Assembly (NCBI GenBank): GCA_016286995.1
Contig: JAEEVA010000005.1
Span: 38,769-102,768, forward strand
Direction of reading: 5' to 3'
Length of the DNA: 64,000 nt
Source: Prevotella sp.
Lineage (GTDB): Bacteria > Bacteroidota > Bacteroidia > Bacteroidales > Bacteroidaceae
This document shows, in pieces, positions 54,439 through 63,199 of this stretch. The notes under the pieces are model-generated. The model saw nothing but the letters and a program-made list of their open reading frames with translations. It was not told the DNA's origin and searched no databases. The translations under genes were made by a program, and so were the position numbers. The number at the start of each line of letters is the position of its first letter. The stretch's first letter is position 1.

Positions 54439-55530
54439 CTACGACCTACCAAACAGCCACTTTTTAAAGAAGGGACTAATGCGCAAGATGTTTGACGTGA
54501 TGATGCTAAAACCAATGATAATCACACCCAAAACGACCGAAAGAACAACATCGACTACAAAATTATGGGGATAACTCTTGATGAATGCTCCTACACTGGG
54601 CAAGTCGGGTAGGAATAGGTAATGAATAAGATAGATGTCAAGTGTACGACGGCCAATGTACTGCAATGATGCTCCGATTGGCGACAGTTTGGTAAAATAA
54701 TCCTTGTAATGGCGAAAATACATGAACACAATGGTGAGCAGGCCAAAACGGGCTGTTGTCAGTGGTATGATGGCCCATGCCCTGCGCAACGTATGCCATT
54801 TTAAGGCGTCGAGAGTTGAGAGAATGACAATGACAACAACAATAGGGAAGAACCACTTGCTGTCCATTAGCCGCTGTGCCTTGTCCCAATAGCGATGAAC
54901 AATATTGCCATAGAGAAAGAAAGGAAAATAGAGCAGCACTTGGACCAGGCTGCTATCCTGAAGGAAATAATAGAGGTCGCTTTTGGCTCCCTTATGGCCT
55001 ATAGCCCACGAAAAATATTGGGGTTGGTAGTTCGTTTCATAAAAAAGGATGGAAACCAGGAAGAGCAGAGTAATGGGAATCCATGACTTCCATTTGATTT
55101 TTGATTCTATATAGGCAAAAGCATAATATATAAGGAACATATAAAGCAGGGCGATAGTAAACCAGTAGCCACCCTTTCCTGCAGAGTGGAAGTTAGTTTC
55201 TACAGCCCCAAGGAAATCTTTATTGAAGATGGCTGTTACCAAAAAGAAGAACGCCAACGTGGGGACTATCTGTACACGTAGCTTTTTACCTACAAGAACA
55301 CTAAGGTTGTAGAAATTCCATACCTGTGAAGCCTTATAGGCCAGAAATCCGCTGACAAAGAAGAACAGCGGCATACGGAATAATACCAAAAAGGGAATGG
55401 TAGAGGAATGGTGCCACTCTTCACCGAATCCCATCACAGCCACATGATTGGCCACTACCATAATCATGGTAAAGCCTCTCAAGGCGTCAAGCCACTCCAA
55501 ACGGGGCTTTTTTATCACGTTATTCTCCAT
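54439..55530 (-). CDS. Acyltransferase family 3 membrane protein
   Basis: This 363-aa protein has about ten TM helices and the family start RLEWLDALRGFTMIMVVANH (Arg/His of the acyl-transfer site) with PLFFFVSGFLAYK. Such enzymes O-acylate surface polysaccharides. It is convergent with the opine-type gene (11 nt between stops) and divergent from glf, within the polysaccharide set. ATG 55530 follows the minus-strand box TATCTTTGC at 55538-55546. Confidence 0.87.
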   Translation of the reverse strand: MENNVIKKPRLEWLDALRGFTMIMVVANHVAVMGFGEEWHHSSTIPFLVLFRMPLFFFVSGFLAYKASQVWNFYNLSVLVGKKLRVQIVPTLAFFFLVTAIFNKDFLGAVETNFHSAGKGGYWFTIALLYMFLIYYAFAYIESKIKWKSWIPITLLFLVSILFYETNYQPQYFSWAIGHKGAKSDLYYFLQDSSLVQVLLYFPFFLYGNIVHRYWDKAQRLMDSKWFFPIVVVIVILSTLDALKWHTLRRAWAIIPLTTARFGLLTIVFMYFRHYKDYFTKLSPIGASLQYIGRRTLDIYLIHYLFLPDLPSVGAFIKSYPHNFVVDVVLSVVLGVIIIGFSIITSNILRISPFFKKWLFGRS

Positions 55531-55537
55531 AATTGCT

Positions 55538-55599
55538 GCAAAGATACGAATTTTTTTCACTTTTCACTATTCACTTTTACTTTTTTTTCGTACTTTTGC
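55538..55599. promoter_or_regulatory. Divergent promoters of the acyltransferase and glf genes
   Basis: Minus-strand TATCTTTGC at 55538-55546 and plus-strand TACTTTTGC at 55591-55599 are separated by TTCACTTT-type tandem repeats. Confidence 0.6.
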
Positions 55600-55617
55600 A
55601 GAAAAATAGAGGAAACA

Positions 55618-56718
55618 ATGAAGCAATATGACTACTTGATTGTTGGAGCAGGTCTTTTTGGTGCCACTTTTGCCTATCTGGCTAAGAAGTCTGGAAAACG
55701 CTGTCTGGTTATTGACAAACGTCCACATACGGGTGGCAATGCCTACTGCGAAGACGTAGATGGAATCCATGTGCATAAATACGGTGCACATATCTTCCAC
55801 ACCAAGAATAAGGAGATATGGGACTTTGCCAACCATTTTATCGCCTTCAATCGCTATACCAATTCACCTATTGCCAACTACAAAGGTCGTCTCTATAACC
55901 TGCCGTTCAACATGAACACCTTCTATCAAATCTGGGGCGTAAAGACACCTCAGGAAGCACAAGCCAAGATAGAAGAGCAACGCAGGGAGATGGAGGGACG
56001 AACGCCGCAGAACTTGGAAGAGCAGGCCATCTCACTGGTAGGACGTGACATCTACGAGATTCTCATCAAAGGCTATACCGAGAAGCAGTGGGGACGCAAG
56101 TGTACGGAGTTACCAGCCTTCATTATCCGTCGTCTTCCCGTACGTCTGACATTCGACAACAACTATTTCAATGACCCCTATCAGGGCATACCCATTGGAG
56201 GCTACAACGTTTTGACAGAGAAACTGCTTGACGGCATTGAGGTAAGGTTGAACACAGATTTCCTGACCCATCGGACAGAGCTGGGGGCTCAAGCAGGGAA
56301 AACGGTCTTTTCAGGTGCTATCGACGAATTTTTTGGCTATCACTTGGGGAAGCTCGACTGGCGCACCCTGCGTTTTGAGCAAGAGCGGCTAAACATTCCC
56401 GACTATCAAGGTAACGCTGTGATGAATTTTACCGACAGTGAAACACCCTATACACGCATCATCGAACACAAGCATTTCGAGTTTGGGCAACAGCCTTTCA
56501 CCGTCATCAGCCGTGAATACAGCAGTGAGTGGATAGAAGGTGCAGAGCCTTTTTATACAGTGAACGACGACCGCAATAATCTTTTGGCTGCCCAATACAA
56601 AGCTTGGGGCGAACAGCAGGGAAACGTCATCTTTGGTGGTCGACTGGCTGAATACAAATATTATGACATGGATCAGGTAATGGCCCGTGCCTTTGAGAAA
56701 TGGAACGAACAGCAATGA
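55618..56718 (+). CDS. glf: UDP-galactopyranose mutase
   Basis: This FAD enzyme interconverts UDP-Galp and UDP-Galf for surface glycans. In the 366-aa protein, YDYLIVGAGLFGATFAYLAK is the FAD-binding start, HTGGNAYCEDVDG and YTEKQWG are family motifs. ATG 55618 was chosen because the longer ORF (from 55408) covers the promoter at 55591. Its stop overlaps the LicD start by 4 nt (ATGA), so galactofuranose synthesis is coupled to the transfer genes downstream. Confidence 0.93.
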   Translation: MKQYDYLIVGAGLFGATFAYLAKKSGKRCLVIDKRPHTGGNAYCEDVDGIHVHKYGAHIFHTKNKEIWDFANHFIAFNRYTNSPIANYKGRLYNLPFNMNTFYQIWGVKTPQEAQAKIEEQRREMEGRTPQNLEEQAISLVGRDIYEILIKGYTEKQWGRKCTELPAFIIRRLPVRLTFDNNYFNDPYQGIPIGGYNVLTEKLLDGIEVRLNTDFLTHRTELGAQAGKTVFSGAIDEFFGYHLGKLDWRTLRFEQERLNIPDYQGNAVMNFTDSETPYTRIIEHKHFEFGQQPFTVISREYSSEWIEGAEPFYTVNDDRNNLLAAQYKAWGEQQGNVIFGGRLAEYKYYDMDQVMARAFEKWNEQQ

Positions 56719-57668
56719 CAGACCTTTCTAAGATACAAGAAACAACTATCGACGGGTATCATGTAAGCAAAACGCTCCGACAGCTACAGGTATTGGAACT
56801 CGACATGCTGAAGGAGCTTCTGCGTGTCTGTGAGAAACACCATCTGCGCATTTTTGCGGACAGCGGCACCCTGCTGGGAGCTGTTCGTCATCAGGGTTTT
56901 ATTCCATGGGACGATGACATTGACATGGCGATGCCACGCCCTGACTACGACCTACTGGCAGAGATAGCCTCAACAGAATTCAAACAGCCATTCTTCTATC
57001 AGACTACAATGACTGACCCACTCCACGTGAGAGGTCATGCCCAATTGCGATACAGTCTTTCCACCGCTATTCTGGAATTAGAATATGACCTGGATATCAA
57101 TCAAGGTGTATTTATAGACATTTTTCCCCTTGATGGTGTACCCGATGACAAGGCACAACAAGAGAAGGATAAAGCGGAAACCAAGCAGTTGCTCAACGTG
57201 ATGCGCTTGAACAGACCGTTTAAGCTACCGGTAACCTGGAACCCCTTGAAGATGTGGCGCTATTGGAAGGAACGTCAGCAAGCCCTCCGCTTTCTGAAGC
57301 AGAATAATATGACGAATGAAGACTGTTTCAAGCGTTTTGAGGACATTCTCCGTTCAAGCAATTACGAGACATCAGCCAAAGTAGGTACGCTGGCCTTTTG
57401 GTATCGCCGTTTTAAGGATCATAGTATCTACGACGGCAAAATAATGATGCCGTTCGAAGACATCGAAATCCCTGCACCTATTGAATACGACAAGTTGTTA
57501 CGCATCTTCTTTGGCGACAACTATATGACGCCCATCCATGAGGCAGGAGCACATACAGGACTGATCTACGACACCATGCGTCCTTATTCTGAGGTACAGG
57601 CAGAGTTGCGCCAGCAGCATTCATGGTGGGGAGACTTTTGGAAAGAAATAAAAAAGCGAGTGAGATAA
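56715..57668 (+). CDS. LicD-family phosphotransferase
   Basis: This 317-aa protein has the LicD nucleotidyltransferase fold with the metal-binding signature FADSGTLLGAVRHQGFIPW followed by DDDIDMAMPRPDYD. Family members transfer phosphocholine or related phospho-alcohols from CDP carriers to sugars. No signal peptide is present. It starts inside the glf stop codon and abuts the flippase gene. The CDP donor could be the product of the LicC-like fusion at 51515, a link that is inferred from shared location. Confidence 0.87.
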   Translation: MTDLSKIQETTIDGYHVSKTLRQLQVLELDMLKELLRVCEKHHLRIFADSGTLLGAVRHQGFIPWDDDIDMAMPRPDYDLLAEIASTEFKQPFFYQTTMTDPLHVRGHAQLRYSLSTAILELEYDLDINQGVFIDIFPLDGVPDDKAQQEKDKAETKQLLNVMRLNRPFKLPVTWNPLKMWRYWKERQQALRFLKQNNMTNEDCFKRFEDILRSSNYETSAKVGTLAFWYRRFKDHSIYDGKIMMPFEDIEIPAPIEYDKLLRIFFGDNYMTPIHEAGAHTGLIYDTMRPYSEVQAELRQQHSWWGDFWKEIKKRVR

Positions 57669-59120
57669 ATGGCTGACACAACACTGAAGGAAAAGACCTC
57701 GAAGGGACTGTTCTGGGGTGCCATCAACCACGGAACGACACAGGTACTGAATCTCGTATTCGGTATCTTTCTGGCACGCAGACTAACCCAAGCAGACTAC
57801 GGCATCCTGGCCATTCTTTCTATCTTCACATTGGTGGCAGGCAGCATTCAGGCAGCCGGATTCTCTCAGGCACTGGCTAACATGAAAAAGCCCACACACA
57901 ACGATTACAATGCTGTTTTCTGGTTCAACATTTTAGCTGGCGGCATCATGTATGCCATACTCTTCTTCTCCGCACCCCTTATTGCCATGTTCTTTCACCA
58001 ACCAGTTCTTGTCGATGTTTCGCGTTTCACATTCCTTGCCTTTCTAATCTCGGCCTTTGGAATCGTACCCAACGCCTATCTATGGATTAACCTAAGGAAC
58101 CGCGAACTGGCCACAGCCAACTTCTGGGGGTTGATGATTTCTGGCTGCACAGGCATCTGGATGGCCTATCACGGCTTTGCATATTGGAGCCTGGCCTGGC
58201 AGCAGGTTATCTATATCACCGTTGTCAACATCATCAGATATTACTACACTCGCTGGATACCCACCTTACCTGTGGACTTCACCCCCATCCGCGGTATGTT
58301 TAAGTTCTCAGTAAAGCTATTACTCACCAACATCCTCAACACGGTGAACCAGAAAGTGCTGACATTCGTCTTCGGACGTATCTTCACCATTAACACCGTG
58401 GGTATTTATGACCAGGCCAACAAATGGAACACTACAGGCAGTTCGTTCATCTCGAATACCATCAATCAGGTAGCACAGCCTGTCCTGACAGCCGTCAACA
58501 ACGATGCGCAACGCGAACAGCGCGTATTCAGGAAGATGACACGTTTCACAGCCTTCTTGACATTTCCTGCCATGTTCGGCTTGGCGATGGTAGCCCATGA
58601 GTTTATTGTCATCACCATCACCGACTATTGGGCAAGTTGCGTTCCGTTGCTCCAGATTCTCAGTATCGGCGGTGCCTTTCTGCCATTCTATATCTTACAC
58701 CAGAATATGGTCATCAGTCATGGACGCTCAGACATCTATCTATATTGCACTATCGGGCAAATTATCGTGCAACTGGGCATCGTCCTTTTATTCTCGCATT
58801 GGGGAATCACTACGATGGTCATGGCATACAGCATTTTTACGATTCTGTATCTGTTTGTATGGCAGATGGTTACAACCCCATTAAGCCGCATCAGCATCTG
58901 GCAATCACTCAAGGACATTCTTCCTTTCCTACTTATTGCTGCTGGCTGCATGGGAGGCACATATATAGCTACACGTTCCATCACCAGCCTACCACTGCTG
59001 CTGGCAATACGCATCGTGGTGGCATCATTGCTCTATTTCCTGATACTCAAACTATTACATGCCGAGATACTAAACGAGTGCCTGCAATTTGCCAAGAACA
59101 AAATCAAGAAAAACAATTAG
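57669..59120 (+). CDS. Wzx-type oligosaccharide flippase (MATE/MOP superfamily)
   Basis: This 483-aa membrane protein has about 12-14 hydrophobic helices (AINHGTTQVLNLVFGIFLARR, YGILAILSIFTLVAGSIQAAG). The N-terminal layout is that of polysaccharide biosynthesis proteins that move lipid-linked glycans across the inner membrane. It begins right after the LicD stop and is followed 6 nt later by a glycosyltransferase. Confidence 0.88.
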   Translation: MADTTLKEKTSKGLFWGAINHGTTQVLNLVFGIFLARRLTQADYGILAILSIFTLVAGSIQAAGFSQALANMKKPTHNDYNAVFWFNILAGGIMYAILFFSAPLIAMFFHQPVLVDVSRFTFLAFLISAFGIVPNAYLWINLRNRELATANFWGLMISGCTGIWMAYHGFAYWSLAWQQVIYITVVNIIRYYYTRWIPTLPVDFTPIRGMFKFSVKLLLTNILNTVNQKVLTFVFGRIFTINTVGIYDQANKWNTTGSSFISNTINQVAQPVLTAVNNDAQREQRVFRKMTRFTAFLTFPAMFGLAMVAHEFIVITITDYWASCVPLLQILSIGGAFLPFYILHQNMVISHGRSDIYLYCTIGQIIVQLGIVLLFSHWGITTMVMAYSIFTILYLFVWQMVTTPLSRISIWQSLKDILPFLLIAAGCMGGTYIATRSITSLPLLLAIRIVVASLLYFLILKLLHAEILNECLQFAKNKIKKNN

Positions 59121-59126
59121 ACCATT

Positions 59127-60182
59127 ATGGAGAAGCTACTGACCCTCATCATTCCTACCTATAATATGGAGCGGTATCTACGCACATGTCTCGACTCGCT
59201 TATGACAGACGAATCAAAGGATTCGTTGGAGGTACTCATCATCAACGACGGCAGTAAAGACATGTCATCGGCCATAGGTCATGAATATGAAGCAAAGCAT
59301 CCCAACATTTTCCGCGTTATCGACAAAGAAAACGGCAACTACGGCTCATGCATCAACCGCGGACTGAAAGAGGCCACAGGGCACTTTGTCAAGATTCTGG
59401 ATGCTGACGATCACTTTGACACGGCGGCACTGAAGCAATTCCTTCAGGATATTGCCACCATTGACACCGACCTGATACTGACGGACAACACCATCTTTGG
59501 CGACAATGACATCAGCAAGAAATACTACGGTTTCGACTTACCACACAGCAAAGCACTGAACTTTTCCGACTACTGCAGTTTACTCAAGGCTGATATTCAA
59601 ATGCATAATGTAACCTACAAGAGAAGTCTCTTCAGCCTGTTTGACTATCACCAGACGGAAGGTATCTCCTATACTGACCAAGAATGGATTTTCGCTCCGA
59701 TGGCTCGCGTTCGCACCTTCACCTATCTGCCACTGCCTCTTTACAGATACTTGATAGGGCGTGAAGGTCAGACCATCAATCCGACTCAGATGGTACGCAG
59801 TGCCAATCACAATATTGTGCTTGCAAATAGCATGCTGACCGAATACGCTGAAGCCGACAAAACTGACAAAAACATCAAAGCCTATCTTGAATTCAGATTA
59901 GCACGGCAGGTAAAATATTTATACCGGATTTATTTAGCAGAATATTCGGGGCTGGACTTAGACAGACTCATTGCCTTTGACCAGCGCCTCATGGTTGAAC
60001 ATCCTTTGCTTTATGACGAAACGGGACAACGCACCATGGGGCCGTTTATCCGAATCAAATACGTTGACTACTGGCGCAAGCATCACTATGCACCTCAGCC
60101 TCATTGGTTTTATAAAACATTTAACGCTTACAATAGAATGCTGAATATCTCCAAACGGCTCTTCGGATTCTATCAGGTATAG
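59127..60182 (+). CDS. Family 2 glycosyltransferase
   Basis: This 351-aa GT-A enzyme has LTLIIPTYNMERYLRTCLDSL, EVLIINDGSKD and the metal-binding LDADDHFD. It is the last gene in the set glf, licD, flippase, and its 3' end overlaps the convergent nadD by 10 nt. Sugar donor and acceptor are unknown. No membrane anchor is obvious beyond a basic C-terminus. Confidence 0.88.
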   Translation: MEKLLTLIIPTYNMERYLRTCLDSLMTDESKDSLEVLIINDGSKDMSSAIGHEYEAKHPNIFRVIDKENGNYGSCINRGLKEATGHFVKILDADDHFDTAALKQFLQDIATIDTDLILTDNTIFGDNDISKKYYGFDLPHSKALNFSDYCSLLKADIQMHNVTYKRSLFSLFDYHQTEGISYTDQEWIFAPMARVRTFTYLPLPLYRYLIGREGQTINPTQMVRSANHNIVLANSMLTEYAEADKTDKNIKAYLEFRLARQVKYLYRIYLAEYSGLDLDRLIAFDQRLMVEHPLLYDETGQRTMGPFIRIKYVDYWRKHHYAPQPHWFYKTFNAYNRMLNISKRLFGFYQV

Positions 60183-60712
60183 TATTCTTCAACCTTTTTG
60201 ACAATGCTATCAGGCACCAGTCCGTCGATACTCTCTCCCGCCTGGACTTTCCGCCGTATCTCCGTACTGCTCACATCGAGCAAAGGCACATCAATGGTAC
60301 CTGTATATTCATCACGTGGATAAACGATAATGTTGTGATGCCAGAGAATATCCTTCCAGTGGCGCCAATGCTGAAAGTGTGCCCAGTTGTCGCCACCTAT
60401 TAATAATATAAAGGTATAGTCGGGATAGTCTTCCGTCAGATGCTGAAGGGTATTCCACGTATAACTGGGTTTGGGCAGACGGAACTCGTAGTCACAGGCC
60501 TTGACGCCTTCCACGCCCTCCAATGCTTTTTGTGCCAACTGGAAGCGCAATGTATCTTCCAACAGGTCAGTATCTTGCTTCAAGGGATTCTGTGGCGACA
60601 CCATCAACCACACCTCATCCAGTCCGCATTGCTTCAGCACAGCCTGTGCCAACGCAACATGTCCGCAATGAATGGGGTTGAACGACCCGCCGAATATGGC
60701 TATCTTTTTCAT
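60173..60712 (-). CDS. nadD: Nicotinate-nucleotide adenylyltransferase
   Basis: This enzyme makes deamido-NAD from nicotinate mononucleotide and ATP. The 179-aa protein has KIAIFGGSFNPIHCGHVALA (HxGH motif) and the C-terminal SSTEIRRKV. It lies downstream of gmk and yicC on the minus strand, 107 nt after gmk. Confidence 0.94.
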   Translation of the reverse strand: MKKIAIFGGSFNPIHCGHVALAQAVLKQCGLDEVWLMVSPQNPLKQDTDLLEDTLRFQLAQKALEGVEGVKACDYEFRLPKPSYTWNTLQHLTEDYPDYTFILLIGGDNWAHFQHWRHWKDILWHHNIIVYPRDEYTGTIDVPLLDVSSTEIRRKVQAGESIDGLVPDSIVKKVEEYYT

Positions 60713-60819
60713 TATTTTAGGAATGAAATTACCCTTATATCTTAATCTTTTGAAAGAAATTATCAGAAATTATTCAGAAATTATTTTTTATTCTTTGAAA
60801 GTGCAGCCTGAATTTCTGG

Positions 60820-61410
60820 TTAATTCCTGGTAATTTCTTTCTTTAAAAAAACCTCTACGGCCATTAGTGTCTCATTCTTCGCCATTTCTAAATCATCGTT
60901 GATAATGATTTGGTCAAACTGAGGAGCAAAGGTCAGCTCATATTCCGCCTTGGCCAGACGTTGTTCGATGGCCTCAGGGGTATCCGTGCCACGACCTTCC
61001 AGACGGTGACGTAGTTCTTGGACAGACGGGGGCTGGATGAAGAGGCTCAAAGCCTCATCGCCATAGTATTTCTTGATGTTCACGCCACCCTTTACGTCGA
61101 CATCGAACACCACGTTCTGCCCTGCCTCACGCTGACGCTCCACCTGCTCTTTCAAAGTACCATAGAAGCGGTTCTCATACACTTCCTCATATTCCAGGAA
61201 TTCGTCGTTCTTTATCTTCGTTCTAAACTCTTCCGGCGTCAGGAAAAAGTACTCCACACCATTCTGCTCCGTACCACGAGGAGCCCTGCTTGTACAGCTG
61301 ATTGAGAAGTAAAGCTTCAGCTCCGGATGCTCCTGCATCAGCCAATTGACAATAGTGCTCTTTCCACTGCCACTCGGTGCGCTGACTATTAACATTTTAC
61401 CTTTATTCAT
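60820..61410 (-). CDS. gmk: Guanylate kinase
   Basis: This enzyme phosphorylates GMP. The 196-aa protein has the P-loop APSGSGKSTIVNWL and the GMP-binding ISCTSRAPRGTEQNGVEY. ATG 61410 (MNKGKMLIVSAP) was preferred to the in-frame start at 61428. The last codons (EITRN and stop) are made by an AATTACCAGG-type repeat that continues into the gap before nadD. Confidence 0.94.
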   Translation of the reverse strand: MNKGKMLIVSAPSGSGKSTIVNWLMQEHPELKLYFSISCTSRAPRGTEQNGVEYFFLTPEEFRTKIKNDEFLEYEEVYENRFYGTLKEQVERQREAGQNVVFDVDVKGGVNIKKYYGDEALSLFIQPPSVQELRHRLEGRGTDTPEAIEQRLAKAEYELTFAPQFDQIIINDDLEMAKNETLMAVEVFLKKEITRN

Positions 61411-61452
61411 CTCTCTCAATTCGTGCAATTCGTATAATTCGTTGTTATAAAA

Positions 61453-62328
61453 TTACAGGGCATTAAGTACTTGCTCCTTAATTTGCTCCAGTTCGTCCTT
61501 CATCATCACCACGATGTTCTGCATCTCGGCCTGGTTAGACTTTGAGCCAGTGGTATTGATTTCGCGTCCCATTTCCTGAGCGATAAATCCCAGCTTCTTT
61601 CCCTGTCCGGGCTGGTCGGCCATTGTTTCGCGGAAATACTTCAGATGGTTGGCCAGACGCTGCTTCTCTTCACTGATGTCCAGCTTCTCGATATAGTATA
61701 TCAATTCCTGTTCCAGACGGTTCTTGTCATACTCTGCCTCAGGAATCTGTTTCAGGCCGTCGATGATACGTGCACGGATTTTCTCGACACGACCCTTTTC
61801 GTAAGGCTCGATGCTCAGCATCAGGCGCTCGATATTGTCTATCTTCTCGGCAAACTTCTTCTCTAGGGCTGCACCCTCCTGCGTACGGAAGTCCACCAAG
61901 TGCTGCACAGCCTCGCAGACACCCTGACGGACAGCCTGCCACTCCTCGTCGTCCAACACCTCTACCTCCGTCTTCGACAACACGTCCGGCATACGGATGA
62001 GTGTCTGTATCCAGTCTATGCCTTCCGACATTTGATGCTGGTCGGCAAACTCTCGCAACTGGGTATAGTAGTTCTGCATCAGAGCCGTGTTCAGGGGTAC
62101 CGCCTCCGTTGTGGCGTCCTTCTCGATCCAGATGGCAAACTCCACCTTGCCACGCAGCAGACGCTCGGCAATCGCCTGTCGGATCTCCATTTCCTTCTCA
62201 CGATAGAGGGGTGCAATACGTGTACTCAAATCCAGCTGCTTCGAGTTCAACGACTTGATTTCCACATTGATTTTCTTCCCTTTGTAGGCTACGACAGCCT
62301 TCCCGTAACCTGTCATTGACTGTATCAT
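61453..62328 (-). CDS. yicC: YicC-family endoribonuclease
   Basis: The 291-aa protein starts MIQSMTGYGKAVVAYKGKKI and has the KSLNSKQLDLSTR and C-terminal GREINTTGSKSNQAEMQNIVV signatures of YicC (YloC/RnaYC). Recent work on the family reports endoribonuclease activity. ATG 62328 was chosen; the ORF to 62391 covers the promoter. It is followed 42 nt later by gmk, the usual order. Its promoter lies in the dispersed repeat (-7 box 62356-62364; -33 CAAA 62384-62387). Confidence 0.93.
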   Translation of the reverse strand: MIQSMTGYGKAVVAYKGKKINVEIKSLNSKQLDLSTRIAPLYREKEMEIRQAIAERLLRGKVEFAIWIEKDATTEAVPLNTALMQNYYTQLREFADQHQMSEGIDWIQTLIRMPDVLSKTEVEVLDDEEWQAVRQGVCEAVQHLVDFRTQEGAALEKKFAEKIDNIERLMLSIEPYEKGRVEKIRARIIDGLKQIPEAEYDKNRLEQELIYYIEKLDISEEKQRLANHLKYFRETMADQPGQGKKLGFIAQEMGREINTTGSKSNQAEMQNIVVMMKDELEQIKEQVLNAL

Positions 62329-62355
62329 ATACTCTTCTCTTTTTTGTTTTTGCCT

Positions 62356-62610
62356 GCAAAGGTACGAATAAGCGAGAACAATACAAAACAAATAACTGTT
62401 TTTTTGTTTTTATTGTCGAGCGTGAGTGCCTTCGACCAAAGGTCAAAGGTAGTGCAAATCGAATGAAAAACCAAATTAATTTGAGTTTTTCTAAGATGCA
62501 GCCTACCTTCACCAAAGGTGAAAGGTACGAATAAGCGAGCAAAAAGCAAAAGGAAAACTTGTTTTTCTTTTCTTTTTCAAGCGTGAGTGCCTTCGACCGA
62601 AGGTCAAAAT
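62356..62610 (-). repeat. Promoter-bearing dispersed repeat, several copies, upstream of yicC
   Basis: GGTACGAATAAGCGAG occurs at 62361 and near 62523, with TTGTCGAGCGTGAGTGCC or TTCAAGCGTGAGTGCC units and CTTCGACC stem sequences between. It is the largest group of this repeat in the window. Confidence 0.7.
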
Positions 62611-62616
62611 AAGTGC

Positions 62617-62746
62617 GATGATGCGTCAAAGTGAGTGCACTGGTGTGTCAAAATAGCCTCGCTGGTGCGTCATTTTATACGCGCGAAAGGTATTCGCGAG
62701 GCTATTTTGACACACCAGTGAGCCTATTTTGACGCACCAGCGAGCC
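62617..62746. repeat. Palindromic array of 22-nt repeats
   Basis: Forward units with core GGTGNGTCAAAATAGC meet inverted units with core GCTATTTTGACNCACCAG. 62638-62662 and 62696-62720 are perfect 25-nt inverted copies; a second inverted unit follows at 62723-62744. Confidence 0.85.
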
Positions 62747-62822
62747 TATCGAACTGAACAAGAACATATCATTTATAAGACAAAACAATATCAACTACAA
62801 AACAAAAGATGCAAACCGGTAC

Positions 62823-62888
62823 AGCAAATTCAGTGAATTTACTAACCAAATTCACTGAATTTGCTGACCAATTTAACTGAATTTGCAT
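62823..62888. repeat. Inverted repeat of CAAATTCA units
   Basis: AGCAAATTCAGTGAATTT (62823-62840) and its exact inverse (62848-62865) lie 7 nt apart; each contains the palindrome AAATTCAGTGAATTT or its mirror. A third, diverged copy ends near 62888. Confidence 0.8.
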
Positions 62889-62955
62889 TGAAGTTCCACA
62901 CCTCATAACTCCCCACATAACTGGTGAGACATTCCAAAACTTTTTCCGCTTTTTC

Positions 62956-62987
62956 TTTGTAATTTCAAAAATAATGCCTATCTTTGC
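62956..62987 (+). promoter_or_regulatory. Full promoter facing the HTH gene
   Basis: TTTG (62956-62959) and TATCTTTGC (62979-62987) with 19-nt spacing match the phylum consensus. Confidence 0.7.
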
Positions 62988-62989
62988 AG

Positions 62990-63199
62990 CATCGCTTTTA
63001 GGGTGGCGACGAGTCGCGCCTGTTGAAGAGTGATAAACATAGAGGAAAGCTGAAAAGCTTTGTTCCGCAAGAGAATCTGGAAAATTCACTGTATCAAGGA
63101 GCAAGTTTGAAAGCTGTTCTTCCTGTTGTGTATATATCTCTGTACCTTATTTTATGTAAGGGCAGCTCACATATATGCGGCAGGTGTGAGTTGTTTTTT
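62990..63199 (+). ncRNA. Candidate small RNA or attenuated leader
   Basis: From the promoter at 62979 to the terminator at 63199 lies about 205 nt with no convincing ORF and an internal AAAGCT/AGCTTT hairpin. The terminator precedes the HTH start codon by 42 nt, so this may be a separate RNA or an attenuator of that gene. Confidence 0.4.
63163..63199 (+). terminator. Intrinsic terminator upstream of the HTH gene
   Basis: CAGCTCACA pairs with TGTGAGTTG (one G-T pair), loop of 13 nt, then six T. It lies between a promoter and the HTH gene. Confidence 0.65.

Noticed and set aside
62617..62746. CRISPR array
   Set aside because: The repeats are adjacent, inverted and without spacers, and no cas gene is present.
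62769..63104. A 111-codon minus-strand frame across the inverted repeat
   Set aside because: It is built from the CAAATTCA repeat and AT-rich filler, has no recognisable domain and overlaps the plus-strand promoter at 62979.
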